Shown here in pieces: positions 1 through 8,521 of a DNA stretch of 64,000 bases. This DNA is from CAIKMD01 sp035605975 (GTDB lineage Bacteria; Pseudomonadota; Alphaproteobacteria; ATCC43930; CGMCC-115725). The notes under the pieces were generated by a model. The model saw only the letters and a list, made by a program, of their open reading frames with translations, did not search any database and was not told where the DNA came from. The stretch is from assembly GCA_035605975.1 (NCBI GenBank), contig DATNGG010000140.1, positions 1 to 64,000 of the forward strand, written 5' to 3'. Numbering within the stretch: the first letter of the stretch is position 1; every line of letters begins with the position of its first letter. Both the position numbers and the translations under genes were made by a program.

Positions 1-164
1 TACCTACACCAGCTTTGGTTGACGACCGTCGCGCTACGGCCGCCGTTGAGCTGTTTAAGCAATTGGCCTGGAAACCTCTTGCGACTCGCGCTGCCAGCGT
101 CAAATCACGCTCGAGCGTGGTTCAGCGCGTGAGCATGCCCGACTGCCGACGAACTCCGGACCAT

Positions 165-911
165 CTATGATTTCTTCGCGGCGGCCAGAGGGACTTGGTC
201 GAGGCGCCAAAGGGCCATCGTTCTGGGACCTAGGGTTGTGAACTCCCATGGGCCCTCGTCGATCATTTCGATCGGTGGCGACAACCGGAAAGGTGCCCGC
301 AAAAAATTGACGGGGCGCCAATTGCCCGCGCGGATGTCGCAATTTCGCCGGACAGCCGGGTAGTGGGTTATCAGCATGTAGGTGGCGCCGCTGGATTTGA
401 AATTCCGCAACACCGCCGAGACATCCGCCAGCGGCAAGTGATCGAGCGTGTCGCGCGAAAATATCAAATCCACTTTCGGAAGTTTATCGACAACCGCGTC
501 AAGCACCAGGAACGCGTGTCGGTCATCCCCGTAACGCTCCTGGTTCCGTTCGACGAGTGGAACAACCACATCGGCGCCGATATAGCGTGCGAGCGACAGT
601 TCCACATGTGACATCCAGTTCCAATCGCCACACGCGATATCGAGCATGGTTGAAACGCCGTACCTCCTGAGCAGGGTCGGGAGTATCGCGCGCAATGACC
701 TCGTCTGCTCCAAGGTGGAGCCATAGCCGGATGAACTCTCGCTGCTGCCCCATAAGTCGGTGCCATAAAATGATGCGAAGATCTGCGCTCTCGCCCCTCT
801 GTCGGGCACCTTTTGTCTTGTTCGGCAGACCCAGAGATTCCTGTACTCGCGCAAATAATTGTACGCGACGGGAGGCAGCATTCGCTTGATCGAAGATTTC
901 ACAACGGACAT
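165..911 (-). CDS. Class I SAM-dependent methyltransferase
   Basis: The 248-residue protein carries the SAM-binding motif I as LDIACGDWNWM (about residues 90-100), followed by an acidic motif II (YIGADVV, near 113) and the segment DLIFSRDTLDHL typical of motif IV. This is the Rossmann-type methyltransferase fold; the acceptor substrate cannot be told from the sequence. There is no signal peptide, so it should be cytosolic. The ATG at 909-911 is preceded by AAGGAAG at a good distance. It stands alone, reading away from the cupin gene, with about 620 bases of mostly non-coding DNA between them. Fold assignment is firm, function is open. Confidence 0.8.
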   Translation of the reverse strand: MSVVKSSIKRMLPPVAYNYLREYRNLWVCRTRQKVPDRGARAQIFASFYGTDLWGSSESSSGYGSTLEQTRSLRAILPTLLRRYGVSTMLDIACGDWNWMSHVELSLARYIGADVVVPLVERNQERYGDDRHAFLVLDAVVDKLPKVDLIFSRDTLDHLPLADVSAVLRNFKSSGATYMLITHYPAVRRNCDIRAGNWRPVNFLRAPFRLSPPIEMIDEGPWEFTTLGPRTMALWRLDQVPLAAAKKS

Positions 912-1210
912 GCGCTTCCTTCGTGCCGGCTAAGTTTCGCCTGAGGCAATGCTCCGATGAAGGATTCTCTCCGGCGCGTCGCGAGAGGAGTGGAGCCGCT
1001 TACGCCCGCATCGATCGAGACTATCAAATGCCGCCGGACCAGGCGACGGTATCACAGCGTTGTCACGATCAAGTTCCGACGTACTGAAGCAACGTCATAT
1101 TAGAATCGATGTCACTTTAGGTCAGGCCGGCCGCGACATCCTGGGATTGTGGCAAGCCGCAGCGCGAGAGCTGAAGGAAGGCTTGGCGAGTGCTTTGCAC
1201 GCTCGCGGCC
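912..1210. other. Intergenic stretch without a recognisable gene
   Basis: Short open frames exist on both strands but none has a plausible start, ribosome binding site or recognisable protein pattern. It probably holds the promoter of the leftward methyltransferase gene. The adjoining 1211-1440 stretch contains a decayed gene. Confidence 0.5.
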
Positions 1211-1440
1211 TTACCGGCAGATTCCCGATGCCACCAGGCCAGCGCCCACCGTGTGCGACAGGATGCGGCCGGGCGGCGCCACCTTCTCAAACAAGACGAA
1301 GATCGGCAGCCCCGCAATCCAAGTGAGCGGCGACGGCAATGCTTCAAACAGGTGTTTCTCGCTCTGTCCGCTGAAGCACGCCGGCCGCTATCAAGAGGAT
1401 CGCGCCCAGCCCCACTGCTCGTGATCGCTCCCAGCGTACC
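1211..1440 (-). pseudogene. Relic of a DUF2182-type membrane protein gene
   Basis: Read leftward, three frames give consecutive pieces that resemble DUF2182 (predicted integral membrane metal-binding) proteins. One frame gives AVGLGAILLIAAGVLQ, a second gives CLKHCR (the family's characteristic C-L-R-H-C-R element follows just such a helix), and a third gives WIAGLPIFVLFEKVAPPGR and continues to a TAA at 1211-1213. The order matches the family, but the frame changes twice and the stretch expected between CLKHCR and the last helix is missing. I read this as a frameshifted and internally deleted remnant. Recognition is from memory of the family, not from a search. Confidence 0.55.
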
Positions 1441-1533
1441 CTTCCGGCGCACTCGAGACTGCTTGTCATCGAGCGCGTGCTCTGGTGTACTGGCGAGAAA
1501 ATCGCTTGTAGCGGGATTGCGTGGGAGGTTCTG

Positions 1534-2469
1534 ATGACTCGCACCGTCACAATCGTGAGCACAGCCGACATCGAGCTCGTCGAGAGTAAGGGCAGCCGCG
1601 AAGGCCGCGCCGCCGGCAAAGCGTTTCCCCTCGATACCGGCATCCCGGGTGTCATCCTCGAGTTCAGCTGGCGGTTCTATGACAAGGGCTACGGGACGCC
1701 GCGTCACAGGCATATCTTCGATCAATACCGCTACAACCTGACTGGCCGGCGTATGATCAAGGATGGGTTTCTTGAAGCCGGCGAGGTCGGCTTCTATCCC
1801 GAGGGCGTCTATTACGGGCCGCAGCTGCAGGAAGAGCCCTGCACTGGCCTCGGGTTGCAGTTCCAGGGATTGAGCGGCATTCCGTATATCACGCATGCGC
1901 AGCTGCGCGAGGCGCGCAAAGCTCTGATCGCCGAAGGCGGTGCCTTCAAGGACGGCATCTACACGAAAATTGAGCCGGATGGCCACAAGGTCAACGTGGA
2001 CTCTCACTTTGCATGCACGCAGTACATGTCAGGCCGGAAGCTCTCGTTCCCGCAAGGCCGGTTTGAAAAGCCGATCGTCATGCGGCCACAAGGCCATCCT
2101 TGGATCCGGGATCGCAAGCTCGAGGGTGTGGAACACAAGCGGCTCGGTCAGTTTGGCGGATCGGGCATTCGCTTCACGCGGCTTCAGCCGGGCGCACGAA
2201 TTCCAGCACAACGGTTCGAAGATGCGGAAATCCGCTACCTGGTCGAAGGGTCGATCGAGTATGGCGGGAAAACCTGGCAAGGCGGGATCACACCGGATGT
2301 CGGGACTTACATGTATATCCAGCACGGCGCCGATGTCGGCGAGTTGACATCGCGTACGGGCGGCCTGTTCTATGCCGTTGAACTGCCAATGTTGGCCGAT
2401 ATCGAGGCGCAGCGCGCGCGGCCGAACGCGATTTCCGAACCCGAATGGGCTCTCGCGGCAGCCAAATAG
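1534..2469 (+). CDS. Double-cupin-like protein of unknown function
   Basis: The 311-residue protein contains stretches with the spacing of cupin beta-strands: a first half around YGTPRHRHIFDQYRYNL and a second around RFEDAEIRYLVEGSIEYGG. Cupins bind metals and act as dioxygenases, isomerases or sensors, so the specific activity is not predictable here. I chose the ATG at 1534 because GGGAGG lies eight bases upstream; an in-frame ATG at 1477 has no such site. No signal peptide is visible. The next gene on the same strand, 149 bases on, encodes a TRAP solute receptor, so the two may be co-expressed and concern the same small acid. That link is inference. Confidence 0.6.
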   Translation: MTRTVTIVSTADIELVESKGSREGRAAGKAFPLDTGIPGVILEFSWRFYDKGYGTPRHRHIFDQYRYNLTGRRMIKDGFLEAGEVGFYPEGVYYGPQLQEEPCTGLGLQFQGLSGIPYITHAQLREARKALIAEGGAFKDGIYTKIEPDGHKVNVDSHFACTQYMSGRKLSFPQGRFEKPIVMRPQGHPWIRDRKLEGVEHKRLGQFGGSGIRFTRLQPGARIPAQRFEDAEIRYLVEGSIEYGGKTWQGGITPDVGTYMYIQHGADVGELTSRTGGLFYAVELPMLADIEAQRARPNAISEPEWALAAAK

Positions 2470-2618
2470 GCCCGCCACGCACTTCTGGGCAGCCGCGTGT
2501 TGGATGAAGGCTGCTGTGCCAACCGCGTCGGCATCGCGATCCGTAAAAGCGGGAGCGGCTGTCTCGCCTGCGTTCGCGATTTCATGACAGACATCAACAG
2601 AGCCAGGGAGGAGAGAAG

Positions 2619-3635
2619 ATGATGCGAAGCATCTTGCGATCCCTCGCCGTTTCGACGGTGATCACGGGATTTTCCGCGGCCGCTTACGCTGCCGGACCGG
2701 TCGAGTTGCGGTTTGGCTTTCCGAACCCGCCGAGCAGCGAGCAATACACCGATATGGTCAAGCCCTGGGCCGAGAAAGTGAACAAAGAAGCCGGCGACCT
2801 TTTCCACGTGAAAGTGTTTGTCGGCAGTTCGCTGGTAAACATGCATAACACTCTCGATCGTGTGGAAACCGGCGTCGTCAATATGGGCTTCTGCGTCTTG
2901 GGGCCGGTGTCGTCACAATTTCCGAAGACGCTCGTTGCAACGCTGCCGTCGGTAGCTCGCGATGCGCATGAGGCCGGACTTGCGTTACAGCATCTCTACG
3001 AAGGTGGCATCATTTCCGATGAGTGGCAGAAAGTTAAGCCGCTGGCTTTTATCATCTATCCCGAACTTACCTATCACACTGTGCCGAGGGTAAAGACCCT
3101 CGCGGATCTGAAGGGACTCAAGATCAGCGTCCAGGGCCGCATCGCCGGCGAAGCCTTGGAAGCGCTCGGAGGCGTTCCCATCACGATACCGACCGACGAG
3201 CTTTATGAAGCGCTTCATCGCGGCACGATCCAGGGCAGCGCCCTCGGCTGGCCAGGCGTGACTGGCCTTCATCTGACCGACATCGTCAAAAACCACGTGC
3301 TAGAGCCGCTGGGCGCAACCGAGGTCGCCGTGATCATGAACAACGCGACATATGACAGATTGCCCGCCAAAGCCAAGCAAGTGATCGACGCCAACAGTGG
3401 CACTGTCTTCACAAACCAGTTCAACGACTTTATCGATCGCAACACGAAAGAGAGCATAGACACGATCAAGCGTATGAAGGATCAGGCTGTCACGCCGCTG
3501 AGCCCAGCGGAGCGCGCGCTCTGGATGAAGCGCATCGATCCGGTGATTGCTGCATGGGAAAAGCGCACCCCGGATGGCCCGCGCGTGCTGACCGCCTTCC
3601 GAAAGGAGATTGCCGCAATCCGCTCGGGATCCTAA
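2619..3635 (+). CDS. dctP: TRAP transporter solute-binding protein, DctP family (orphan)
   Basis: The 338-residue protein starts with an export signal (MMRSILRSLAVSTV... cut after AYA, about residue 24) and continues as a DctP-type periplasmic receptor: VELRFGFPNPPSSEQ at the mature N-terminus, the helix-rich centre with LADLKGLKISVQGRIAGEALEALG, and the GWPGVT segment common in this family. Such receptors deliver organic acids to a DctQ/DctM membrane pair. Neither dctQ nor dctM is present anywhere in this window, so the receptor either works with a distant TRAP system or is a leftover. A strong GGGAGGAGAG precedes the ATG at 2619; a second ATG follows directly. Ligand unknown. Confidence 0.85.
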   Translation: MMRSILRSLAVSTVITGFSAAAYAAGPVELRFGFPNPPSSEQYTDMVKPWAEKVNKEAGDLFHVKVFVGSSLVNMHNTLDRVETGVVNMGFCVLGPVSSQFPKTLVATLPSVARDAHEAGLALQHLYEGGIISDEWQKVKPLAFIIYPELTYHTVPRVKTLADLKGLKISVQGRIAGEALEALGGVPITIPTDELYEALHRGTIQGSALGWPGVTGLHLTDIVKNHVLEPLGATEVAVIMNNATYDRLPAKAKQVIDANSGTVFTNQFNDFIDRNTKESIDTIKRMKDQAVTPLSPAERALWMKRIDPVIAAWEKRTPDGPRVLTAFRKEIAAIRSGS

Positions 3636-3695
3636 TTGCGCATTCGCCTACCCAAGCGAGTGCCGCATTTTTTCCTACTCTGATTACAAACCTAA

Positions 3696-3757
3696 GAGTT
3701 GCGCACGAGATTGCACGACACGACTTCCAAAGCATCCGGGACAAAGAGATACGCTGA
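3696..3757 (+). pseudogene. 3' relic of a gspD (secretin) gene
   Basis: This 62-base stretch, ending in a TGA at 3755-3757, aligns with the last 57 bases of the intact gspD (28524-28580). About 45 of 57 positions match, with one 5-base tandem duplication (ACGAC) that breaks the frame. The translated tail is FQSIRDKEIR compared with LQSVRDKEIP at the end of intact GspD. It lies seven bases before gspK. I conclude that a gspD gene once stood directly upstream of this gspK and was lost except for its tail. Confidence 0.7.
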
Positions 3758-3763
3758 GCGGAG

Positions 3764-4696
3764 ATGGCCACAATCCGAGATACCCGGCAGCCGCGACCTG
3801 AACGTGGCTTCGCACTGCTGCTCGTCATCTGGGTCGTGGCGCTGCTCGCCGTTCTCGCTGCAGGAATCGCCGCAGATTCGAGCAGCGAGGCGGTCATTAC
3901 CCGCAACCGCATGGACGCGGCGCAAGCCGAAGCGCTTGCCGACGCCGGCATCGCGCTGGGCATCCAAGGTGCGATCGACCCCAATCCCACCACGCGCTGG
4001 CCTGCAGACGGCCGCGTCCAGCAAGCAAGCTTCGCTGGCGGCACAATCGCGATCACGCTCCAAGACGAAGGCGGAAAGATCGACGTCAACGCCGCACCGC
4101 TCGATCTCATAGGCGGCCTCGCCGACGAGTTCGGGGTCTCCTCCGCTGGCCGCGCCGCCCTGCTCAACGGCATTGCCGCGCGGCGCGCCTCGGCTCAATC
4201 CGCCGCCCCACCCCCGGCGGCACGGTTTTATGCCGCGGTCGATATCTACACCGCGGATATCGCGACCTTGCCGTTTGCCGATCTGTCGGAGCTGCGGCTG
4301 CTGCCCGGCGTGCCGCGCGCCGCCTATGAGCGAATGGTCCCCTATCTTACCGTCTTTTCGGAAAGCGCAACGCTCAACCCCCTCACCGCCTCGCGCGTGG
4401 CCCTGCTCGCTGTCCCAGGCATCAGCGCGCAACAGGTCGCGTTCTATCTCGAGACCCGCGAGCAACCTGCCAGCAACGTCGAAAAACCGGCCCTCTCCGG
4501 CGCCGACCGCTACGTCCAATTCGGCGCGCTGCACGCGGTCACCATTACCGCCCAGGCGAACACGGCGAGCGGCGCAGCTTTCAGCCGGCAAGCCGTCATC
4601 CTGCTCTCGCCCAATCTCCCACAGCGTCCATATCGAATCTTGAGCTGGCGCCGGCCGCGCGCGGCGCCTCCGCCCGCCGTCGCCGCCGCACAATAA
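3764..4696 (+). CDS. gspK: Type II secretion minor pseudopilin GspK (copy 1)
   Basis: GspK caps the T2SS pseudopilus in the periplasm together with GspI and GspJ. The 310-residue protein has the prepilin cleavage site ERG-FALLLVIW (Gly15/Phe16) followed by one hydrophobic helix. It lacks the glutamate at mature position 5, which is the family's hallmark. The segment DEGGKIDVNAAPLDLI is the conserved GspK helix-hairpin region; a second such region is LNPLTASRVALLAVPGIS. Length matches the family. It is separated from the other gsp genes: it faces gspN convergently with a 10-base gap and follows the relic of gspD. In most gsp clusters gspK sits between gspJ and gspL, where it is missing here. 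Confidence 0.9.
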   Translation: MATIRDTRQPRPERGFALLLVIWVVALLAVLAAGIAADSSSEAVITRNRMDAAQAEALADAGIALGIQGAIDPNPTTRWPADGRVQQASFAGGTIAITLQDEGGKIDVNAAPLDLIGGLADEFGVSSAGRAALLNGIAARRASAQSAAPPPAARFYAAVDIYTADIATLPFADLSELRLLPGVPRAAYERMVPYLTVFSESATLNPLTASRVALLAVPGISAQQVAFYLETREQPASNVEKPALSGADRYVQFGALHAVTITAQANTASGAAFSRQAVILLSPNLPQRPYRILSWRRPRAAPPPAVAAAQ

Positions 4697-4706
4697 AACT
4701 TACGCT

Positions 4707-5249
4707 CTAGCGAAAACTGCGCCGCGCCGACGCTCGATTGGTCGAAGAGGATGGCGGAGGCTTCGACGTAAGCCGCAACTCGTGCAGTGTGTCGCCGCCG
4801 GCGAAGACGACGCGGTCGGGCAAAATCGAGCGCACCACCCAGCCCTCGAGATCCTGCCCTTCACGCAGATGGGCGATGGTCGGCGGCGTCCCGTGCCGAA
4901 TCAAAGCCTCACGCGAGTCCGGTGTGATAACGATTCCGGCAAGCACGAAACTCGACCAAGCGCCTTCCGAATCACCCGAAGCCTGAAGCGGGGGCTGGCG
5001 GCTCGGCGAAAACAGCGGGCGCTCGGTCACCGCGGAAAAATGCTGCAGCGGCGGCATCGTGGGTAGTGTGGGCGCTTCCGCTTTGGCTTGGCGCGCGCTC
5101 GCCACCGGTAGCGAAGCGCCGGACGCTGCTTCGGGCGCCGCGCTCACCTCGCTGTAAATCGCTGCCGCAAGGCCGATGCAGACCGCGACCAACGCAAAGG
5201 CGGCAAGTCGCTGCGCAGCCGACCAGCCCCGCGGCAAGAGGGGCATCAT
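4707..5249 (-). CDS. GspN/GspC-like inner membrane T2SS component without PDZ domain
   Basis: The 180-residue protein has one N-terminal membrane helix (residues about 11-33) and a small periplasmic domain: VTERPLFSPSRQPP, then FVLAGIVITPDSREALI and LREGQDLEGWVVRSILPDRVVF. That pattern matches the HR domain of GspC, which touches the secretin. The PDZ domain of classical GspC is absent, so alphaproteobacterial naming varies between GspC, GspN and GspP. It is the last gene of the leftward operon, and its ATG overlaps the gspM stop in TCAT (5246-5249). The C-terminus is Ser/Arg-rich and probably disordered. Confidence 0.75.
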   Translation of the reverse strand: MMPLLPRGWSAAQRLAAFALVAVCIGLAAAIYSEVSAAPEAASGASLPVASARQAKAEAPTLPTMPPLQHFSAVTERPLFSPSRQPPLQASGDSEGAWSSFVLAGIVITPDSREALIRHGTPPTIAHLREGQDLEGWVVRSILPDRVVFAGGDTLHELRLTSKPPPSSSTNRASARRSFR

Positions 5250-5827
5250 TTGCCTCCCTGCGCATAGCCATAGACGTCGAATTGCAGATCGACGATGTCG
5301 GATGCATCCGTGCTGTTGCGGTCGCGCAGATTCGCGGGCCGTGCCCGCAGGTCGACATTGTCGATGAACAGCAGCGGCATCACCGATTCGAGGCCATAGA
5401 AGAGATGAAGCGCTCCGGCCAAGGTGGTCGAGACCTGTCCACGCACGCTGATGCGGCGCAATTTACCCTCATCTTGCGGCGGCAGGACCTGCGAGCTTCG
5501 CAGCTCGGCGCGGTTCGCATCGGCAAGCGCCTTGATCCGGTTTTGGATCTGCACCGCGAGCAGCGTATCGTTTGAGCCTTGGAGAAAGCCTTCCTGTGAG
5601 GATTGGTGTTGCTTGAGCGCAGCCAGCTCTGCCTGGCGGGGAGCGAGATTGCGCGCCGCACGGCGGTAGCGCTCGAGCATATCCTGAAGCTCGCTCACCG
5701 AACCGCGTGCCGCCGCGTAGCTGTCGATGAGCGGTTGAGCGACCCCCAAATAGAGAATGGCGACAAGACAGAGGAGAATGGCGAGCGCCAAAGCGCGGCT
5801 GATCGGCGGCGAGAGCTTCAGGTTCAT
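5246..5827 (-). CDS. gspM: Type II secretion assembly protein GspM
   Basis: GspM is a bitopic inner-membrane protein that pairs with GspL. The 193-residue product shows a short cytoplasmic start, one membrane helix (about residues 11-30, ALALAILLCLVAILYLG), a coiled-coil region with heptad-like LQDMLERYRRAARNLAPRQAELAALK, and a ferredoxin-like C-terminal domain ending near DIVDLQFDVYGY. This is the shorter GspM form seen in many alphaproteobacteria. It overlaps gspL (4 bases at 5824-5827) and the gspN-like gene (4 bases), so translation is probably coupled along the operon. Confidence 0.82.
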   Translation of the reverse strand: MNLKLSPPISRALALAILLCLVAILYLGVAQPLIDSYAAARGSVSELQDMLERYRRAARNLAPRQAELAALKQHQSSQEGFLQGSNDTLLAVQIQNRIKALADANRAELRSSQVLPPQDEGKLRRISVRGQVSTTLAGALHLFYGLESVMPLLFIDNVDLRARPANLRDRNSTDASDIVDLQFDVYGYAQGGK

Positions 5828-6936
5828 TGGCCGGCCCGGGGCGCGATCTTCGCCGAGATGTCGAAGCGTTCGCGGTTGAGCTTCGAATCCTGGGTAATCG
5901 ACGAGCGAAATGCCGCGTTGCGAAAGCTCGGCGATTGATCGACGAGCCCCAGCAACGCGGTCGCCGAAGTTGAGGCGCCGATCAGATGAACTTCGCCGTT
6001 GCCAATCTGGAGCTCCGTTAAGAACGTATTGTCGGGCGTGAGACGCGTAATGACGTCGAGCAGCTCGGTCACGGTCGGCATTTGGCGCCGGCGATCGATT
6101 AGAAGGCGTTGAAGCTGGCGTTGCGCGTCGATCTGCTTCTGAAGGTCGAGACTCGCTTCAGCCTCGCGGCGCGCCTCGACCACTTGCACGCTCAGCACAT
6201 TGCGTGCACGTTCAGCCTGCCAAAACGGAATGGCAATCGCGGCAATGCCAAGAAGCGCAGCCAAGCCGGTGAGCGAGGCGAGCACGATCCGCGCATGCGA
6301 AGGCGCGGCCGGCCGCGTCGCGCCTTCCAAGGGAATGAAAGCCGGCGGATCGGCAGGGCTTGCGCCCGCGATCTCGATTCCGGTGGCGTGCAAGCCGACG
6401 CGTTGTGCCGCTTGCGCCGTCGCATCGAGCTCGGCACGCGGCACGACCGTCAGCTCGATCTGCAAATTGCGCGCCGCCTTGCTGCGGGCGAGCGTGCGAT
6501 GGGCGTAATATGCGGCCTCGCGCTTGAATGGCACCAGCCGTTCCAGCTCGAAGCCGACGACTTGGTCGAGGTTACGCTCAGCCGCGAGCGGCAGCGTGAC
6601 GGTGGTGCGCAAGGCGCCGTTCGCCGGAACGCACAGCACGACATTGACCGAACGGCCACTCCAACTTTGCGGCGAAGCGGCAAGCGCGCGCTGAACCGAA
6701 TGCGGCGCCTCTAGGTCGATCGGGCCGAGAGGCTGGCGCTGTTCGCCGTTCTCCAAGACCAGTGAGGTGCCGAATTGATCGCCGACAAGCAGCAACCGGC
6801 TGCGCAGGCCCGCCATACGGCGACGCAAGCCGGCTGGCACGAAACTCGCCAATTCACCGAGCCACCAGCGCAGCACCCCCCGCAGGGCGGGCTCTATCCC
6901 GCTCTGCCAATCGAGGATGCGGTCGACCTGAATCAT
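5824..6936 (-). CDS. gspL: Type II secretion protein GspL (PilM/PilN-like)
   Basis: GspL links the cytoplasmic ATPase GspE to the inner membrane platform. The 370-residue protein has an actin/PilM-like cytoplasmic half (residues 1-215, with VVGFELERLVPFKREAAYYA, typical of this fold) and a single membrane helix (about 223-250, LASLTGLAALLGIAAIAIPFW). A periplasmic PilN-like half follows, with coiled coil and the motif TPDNTFLTELQIGNGEVHLIG. The ATG at 6936 lies right behind GAGGAG, closer than usual. gspK would normally stand between gspJ and this gene; the 64-base gap at 6937-7000 contains no such gene. Confidence 0.85.
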   Translation of the reverse strand: MIQVDRILDWQSGIEPALRGVLRWWLGELASFVPAGLRRRMAGLRSRLLLVGDQFGTSLVLENGEQRQPLGPIDLEAPHSVQRALAASPQSWSGRSVNVVLCVPANGALRTTVTLPLAAERNLDQVVGFELERLVPFKREAAYYAHRTLARSKAARNLQIELTVVPRAELDATAQAAQRVGLHATGIEIAGASPADPPAFIPLEGATRPAAPSHARIVLASLTGLAALLGIAAIAIPFWQAERARNVLSVQVVEARREAEASLDLQKQIDAQRQLQRLLIDRRRQMPTVTELLDVITRLTPDNTFLTELQIGNGEVHLIGASTSATALLGLVDQSPSFRNAAFRSSITQDSKLNRERFDISAKIAPRAGQ

Positions 6937-7000
6937 CTCCTCTTGTCCCCTGGTCGGGCTCTATTCTGTCGCGTCGCCGACATCGCCGGCGTTCTCTTGT

Positions 7001-7639
7001 TCATGGCGCGGCTGGCCCCGCAAGACGCGGCGCCACGATCAGGTCGGGCGCACGCCAATGGTCCGCCATGGCAATCCGCAAGCGCACCAGCTGCGGCAAT
7101 GTTAGCATATCCGTCCAATGATCCAGCCATTCGGGCGGCCGAGTGCGATCGACCACGCCGAAATAAGCGAATTCGACGGAGCTCACCCCATCGAGCAGGA
7201 TCGAGGGCCGAACCATCGTCGGTTCCGCCGTGACGCCGCGCTCGATCTGCTTCCAGGATACGACCAAGCGGCGATTTTGTCCTTGGCCTTGGAGCGCGAT
7301 ACGAAACAACTGAAATCCGCCGAGCGCGACATCGTCGGGCGGCACCGCAACGAAGCTCAGCCCGTCCGGTTCGCCGGTGAAATCGATCGGCGAGCGCAGC
7401 GCCCCCGGCTGGGTCGGCAAAGGCCTCGCATCGGCAAGCTCGTTTTGCATGAAGTCATAGGCCAGCGCGATCTGTGCGCTGTGGTCGACGCGGCGATCCA
7501 CCGCATCGGCGCTGCGCAGGCCGATCCGCAGCCCGCCGAAGAGCAAGACGCTCAGCAATGCCACGAGAGAAACAGCGACAAGGAGTTCCAGAAGTGTGAA
7601 GCCCTTGGCCGTCCCATGGGATTGGCGAGAAGGGGTCAC
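7001..7639 (-). CDS. gspJ: Type II secretion minor pseudopilin GspJ
   Basis: With the GTG start at 7637-7639 the product is 212 residues. It has the prepilin site KG-FTLLELLVAVSLVALLS (Gly13/Phe14, Glu18 at mature +5) and the GspJ-type body including LSFVAVPP and VEFAYFGV. GspJ forms the tip complex of the pseudopilus with GspI and GspK. The GTG shares GTGA with the gspI stop codon, which decides this start over an upstream in-frame ATG at 7720 that would add an unlikely leader. GspO should cleave the leader. Confidence 0.88.
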   Translation of the reverse strand: MTPSRQSHGTAKGFTLLELLVAVSLVALLSVLLFGGLRIGLRSADAVDRRVDHSAQIALAYDFMQNELADARPLPTQPGALRSPIDFTGEPDGLSFVAVPPDDVALGGFQLFRIALQGQGQNRRLVVSWKQIERGVTAEPTMVRPSILLDGVSSVEFAYFGVVDRTRPPEWLDHWTDMLTLPQLVRLRIAMADHWRAPDLIVAPRLAGPAAP

Positions 7640-8070
7640 GGACTCTGCTCCGCGGCAAGCGGTGGGCCCAGCCGCACCGTATGCAGCGTGATCGAGCGCG
7701 TGCGAGCGCCGTCCTGCCAATCGACCGTGACCGCGACATCGTAGGGCACGACGGTGAGGATCAGGCCGGACGCAACACCGTCGCCGTGATAGCGGCCAAC
7801 CAGGGCCGAGACGTGGTAAGGCCCCTCTTGCCGGTCGATCGACGCGCCATCGCTGAGAGCAACGAGGTGGCCCATCCCCTCGAGCGTCGACTGAGCGATG
7901 AGCGTTGCTTCGGTAGCGGCATCGCTGCGTGTCGCCGCGCCGATACCGGTTGAGAAGCTTCGCAACAATGGCAGCAGCAGAACCGCCGCGATGGCGAAGG
8001 CGACCAGGACTTCGATCAGCGTGAAGCCGCTATCGTCACGGCGTCGGCGGCGCATTGGTCCCATCTCCAA
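7636..8070 (-). CDS. gspI: Type II secretion minor pseudopilin GspI
   Basis: The 144-residue protein has a short Arg-rich leader and the prepilin motif SG-FTLIEVLVAFAIAAVLLLPL (Gly15/Phe16, Glu20 at mature +5). The mature part resembles GspI: a helix ending near TLIAQSTLEGM followed by a small beta domain with VTVDWQDGARTRSITLHTVRL. Starts at 8070, 8061 or 8055 are all possible. The gene overlaps the end of gspH by 35 bases and the start of gspJ by 4. It initiates the pseudopilus tip with GspJ and GspK. Confidence 0.87.
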   Translation of the reverse strand: MEMGPMRRRRRDDSGFTLIEVLVAFAIAAVLLLPLLRSFSTGIGAATRSDAATEATLIAQSTLEGMGHLVALSDGASIDRQEGPYHVSALVGRYHGDGVASGLILTVVPYDVAVTVDWQDGARTRSITLHTVRLGPPLAAEQSP

Positions 8071-8521
8071 TGGTCAAATGCCCCGTCAACCAGTCCACCA
8101 GCACTTCAGCCCGGCTGTTGCCCGACTGCAACCGGATCCCGCCCCCGGTCGAGGTTCCGTCGGGAAAGAAGCGGATGCTTCCGGCGGTGGCGCTGCGCCG
8201 CTCCTCGGTCGTCGTATAAAGGACGAGCCGCACGCCGCCGGGGAGCCGCTGCGGCGTGGCGGTGGAACCGGCACGGAACGCGCCACTTGCGGAATCAACG
8301 AGGAACGCCTCGGCATGGCCGCGTAGCATCGCGAGGTTCCGAGTCAAGCGCAGCCCGGCCGCGATTTCGCGCGCAGCGACCCGCGCATCGGCCTTCGTGC
8401 CGGCGCGCGACAGCAGCGGCAGCGCCATCGCCGTGACGAGAGCGAGGATCGCCAGCACCACGACGACTTCGATCAGCGTGAAGCCGCGCTGCCGGGATGC
8501 ATCCTTACCAGTTCGTGACAT
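8036..8521 (-). CDS. gspH: Type II secretion pseudopilin GspH
   Basis: With the ATG at 8519-8521 the protein has 161 residues: a leader MSRTGKDASRQRG, then FTLIEVVVVLAILALVTAMALPL (Gly13/Phe14, Glu18 at mature +5), and a mature domain with IRFFPDGTSTGGGIRL, the glycine-containing strand pattern of GspH/FimT proteins. The start lies inside the last codons of gspG (17-base overlap). A longer frame to 8797 exists, but its extension is antisense-like and lacks prepilin features. GspH is a minor pseudopilin near the fibre tip. Confidence 0.87.
   Translation of the reverse strand: MSRTGKDASRQRGFTLIEVVVVLAILALVTAMALPLLSRAGTKADARVAAREIAAGLRLTRNLAMLRGHAEAFLVDSASGAFRAGSTATPQRLPGGVRLVLYTTTEERRSATAGSIRFFPDGTSTGGGIRLQSGNSRAEVLVDWLTGHLTIGDGTNAPPTP

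Noticed and set aside
1117..2007. A 296-codon minus-strand frame spanning the DUF2182 relic and the cupin gene
   Set aside because: Most of it is antisense to the cupin gene; only the short CLKHCR part belongs to the relic and it is not one continuous gene.
6937..7130. A short minus-strand frame between gspJ and gspL as a possible truncated gspK
   Set aside because: The peptide has no prepilin motif and mostly overlaps gspJ in another frame.
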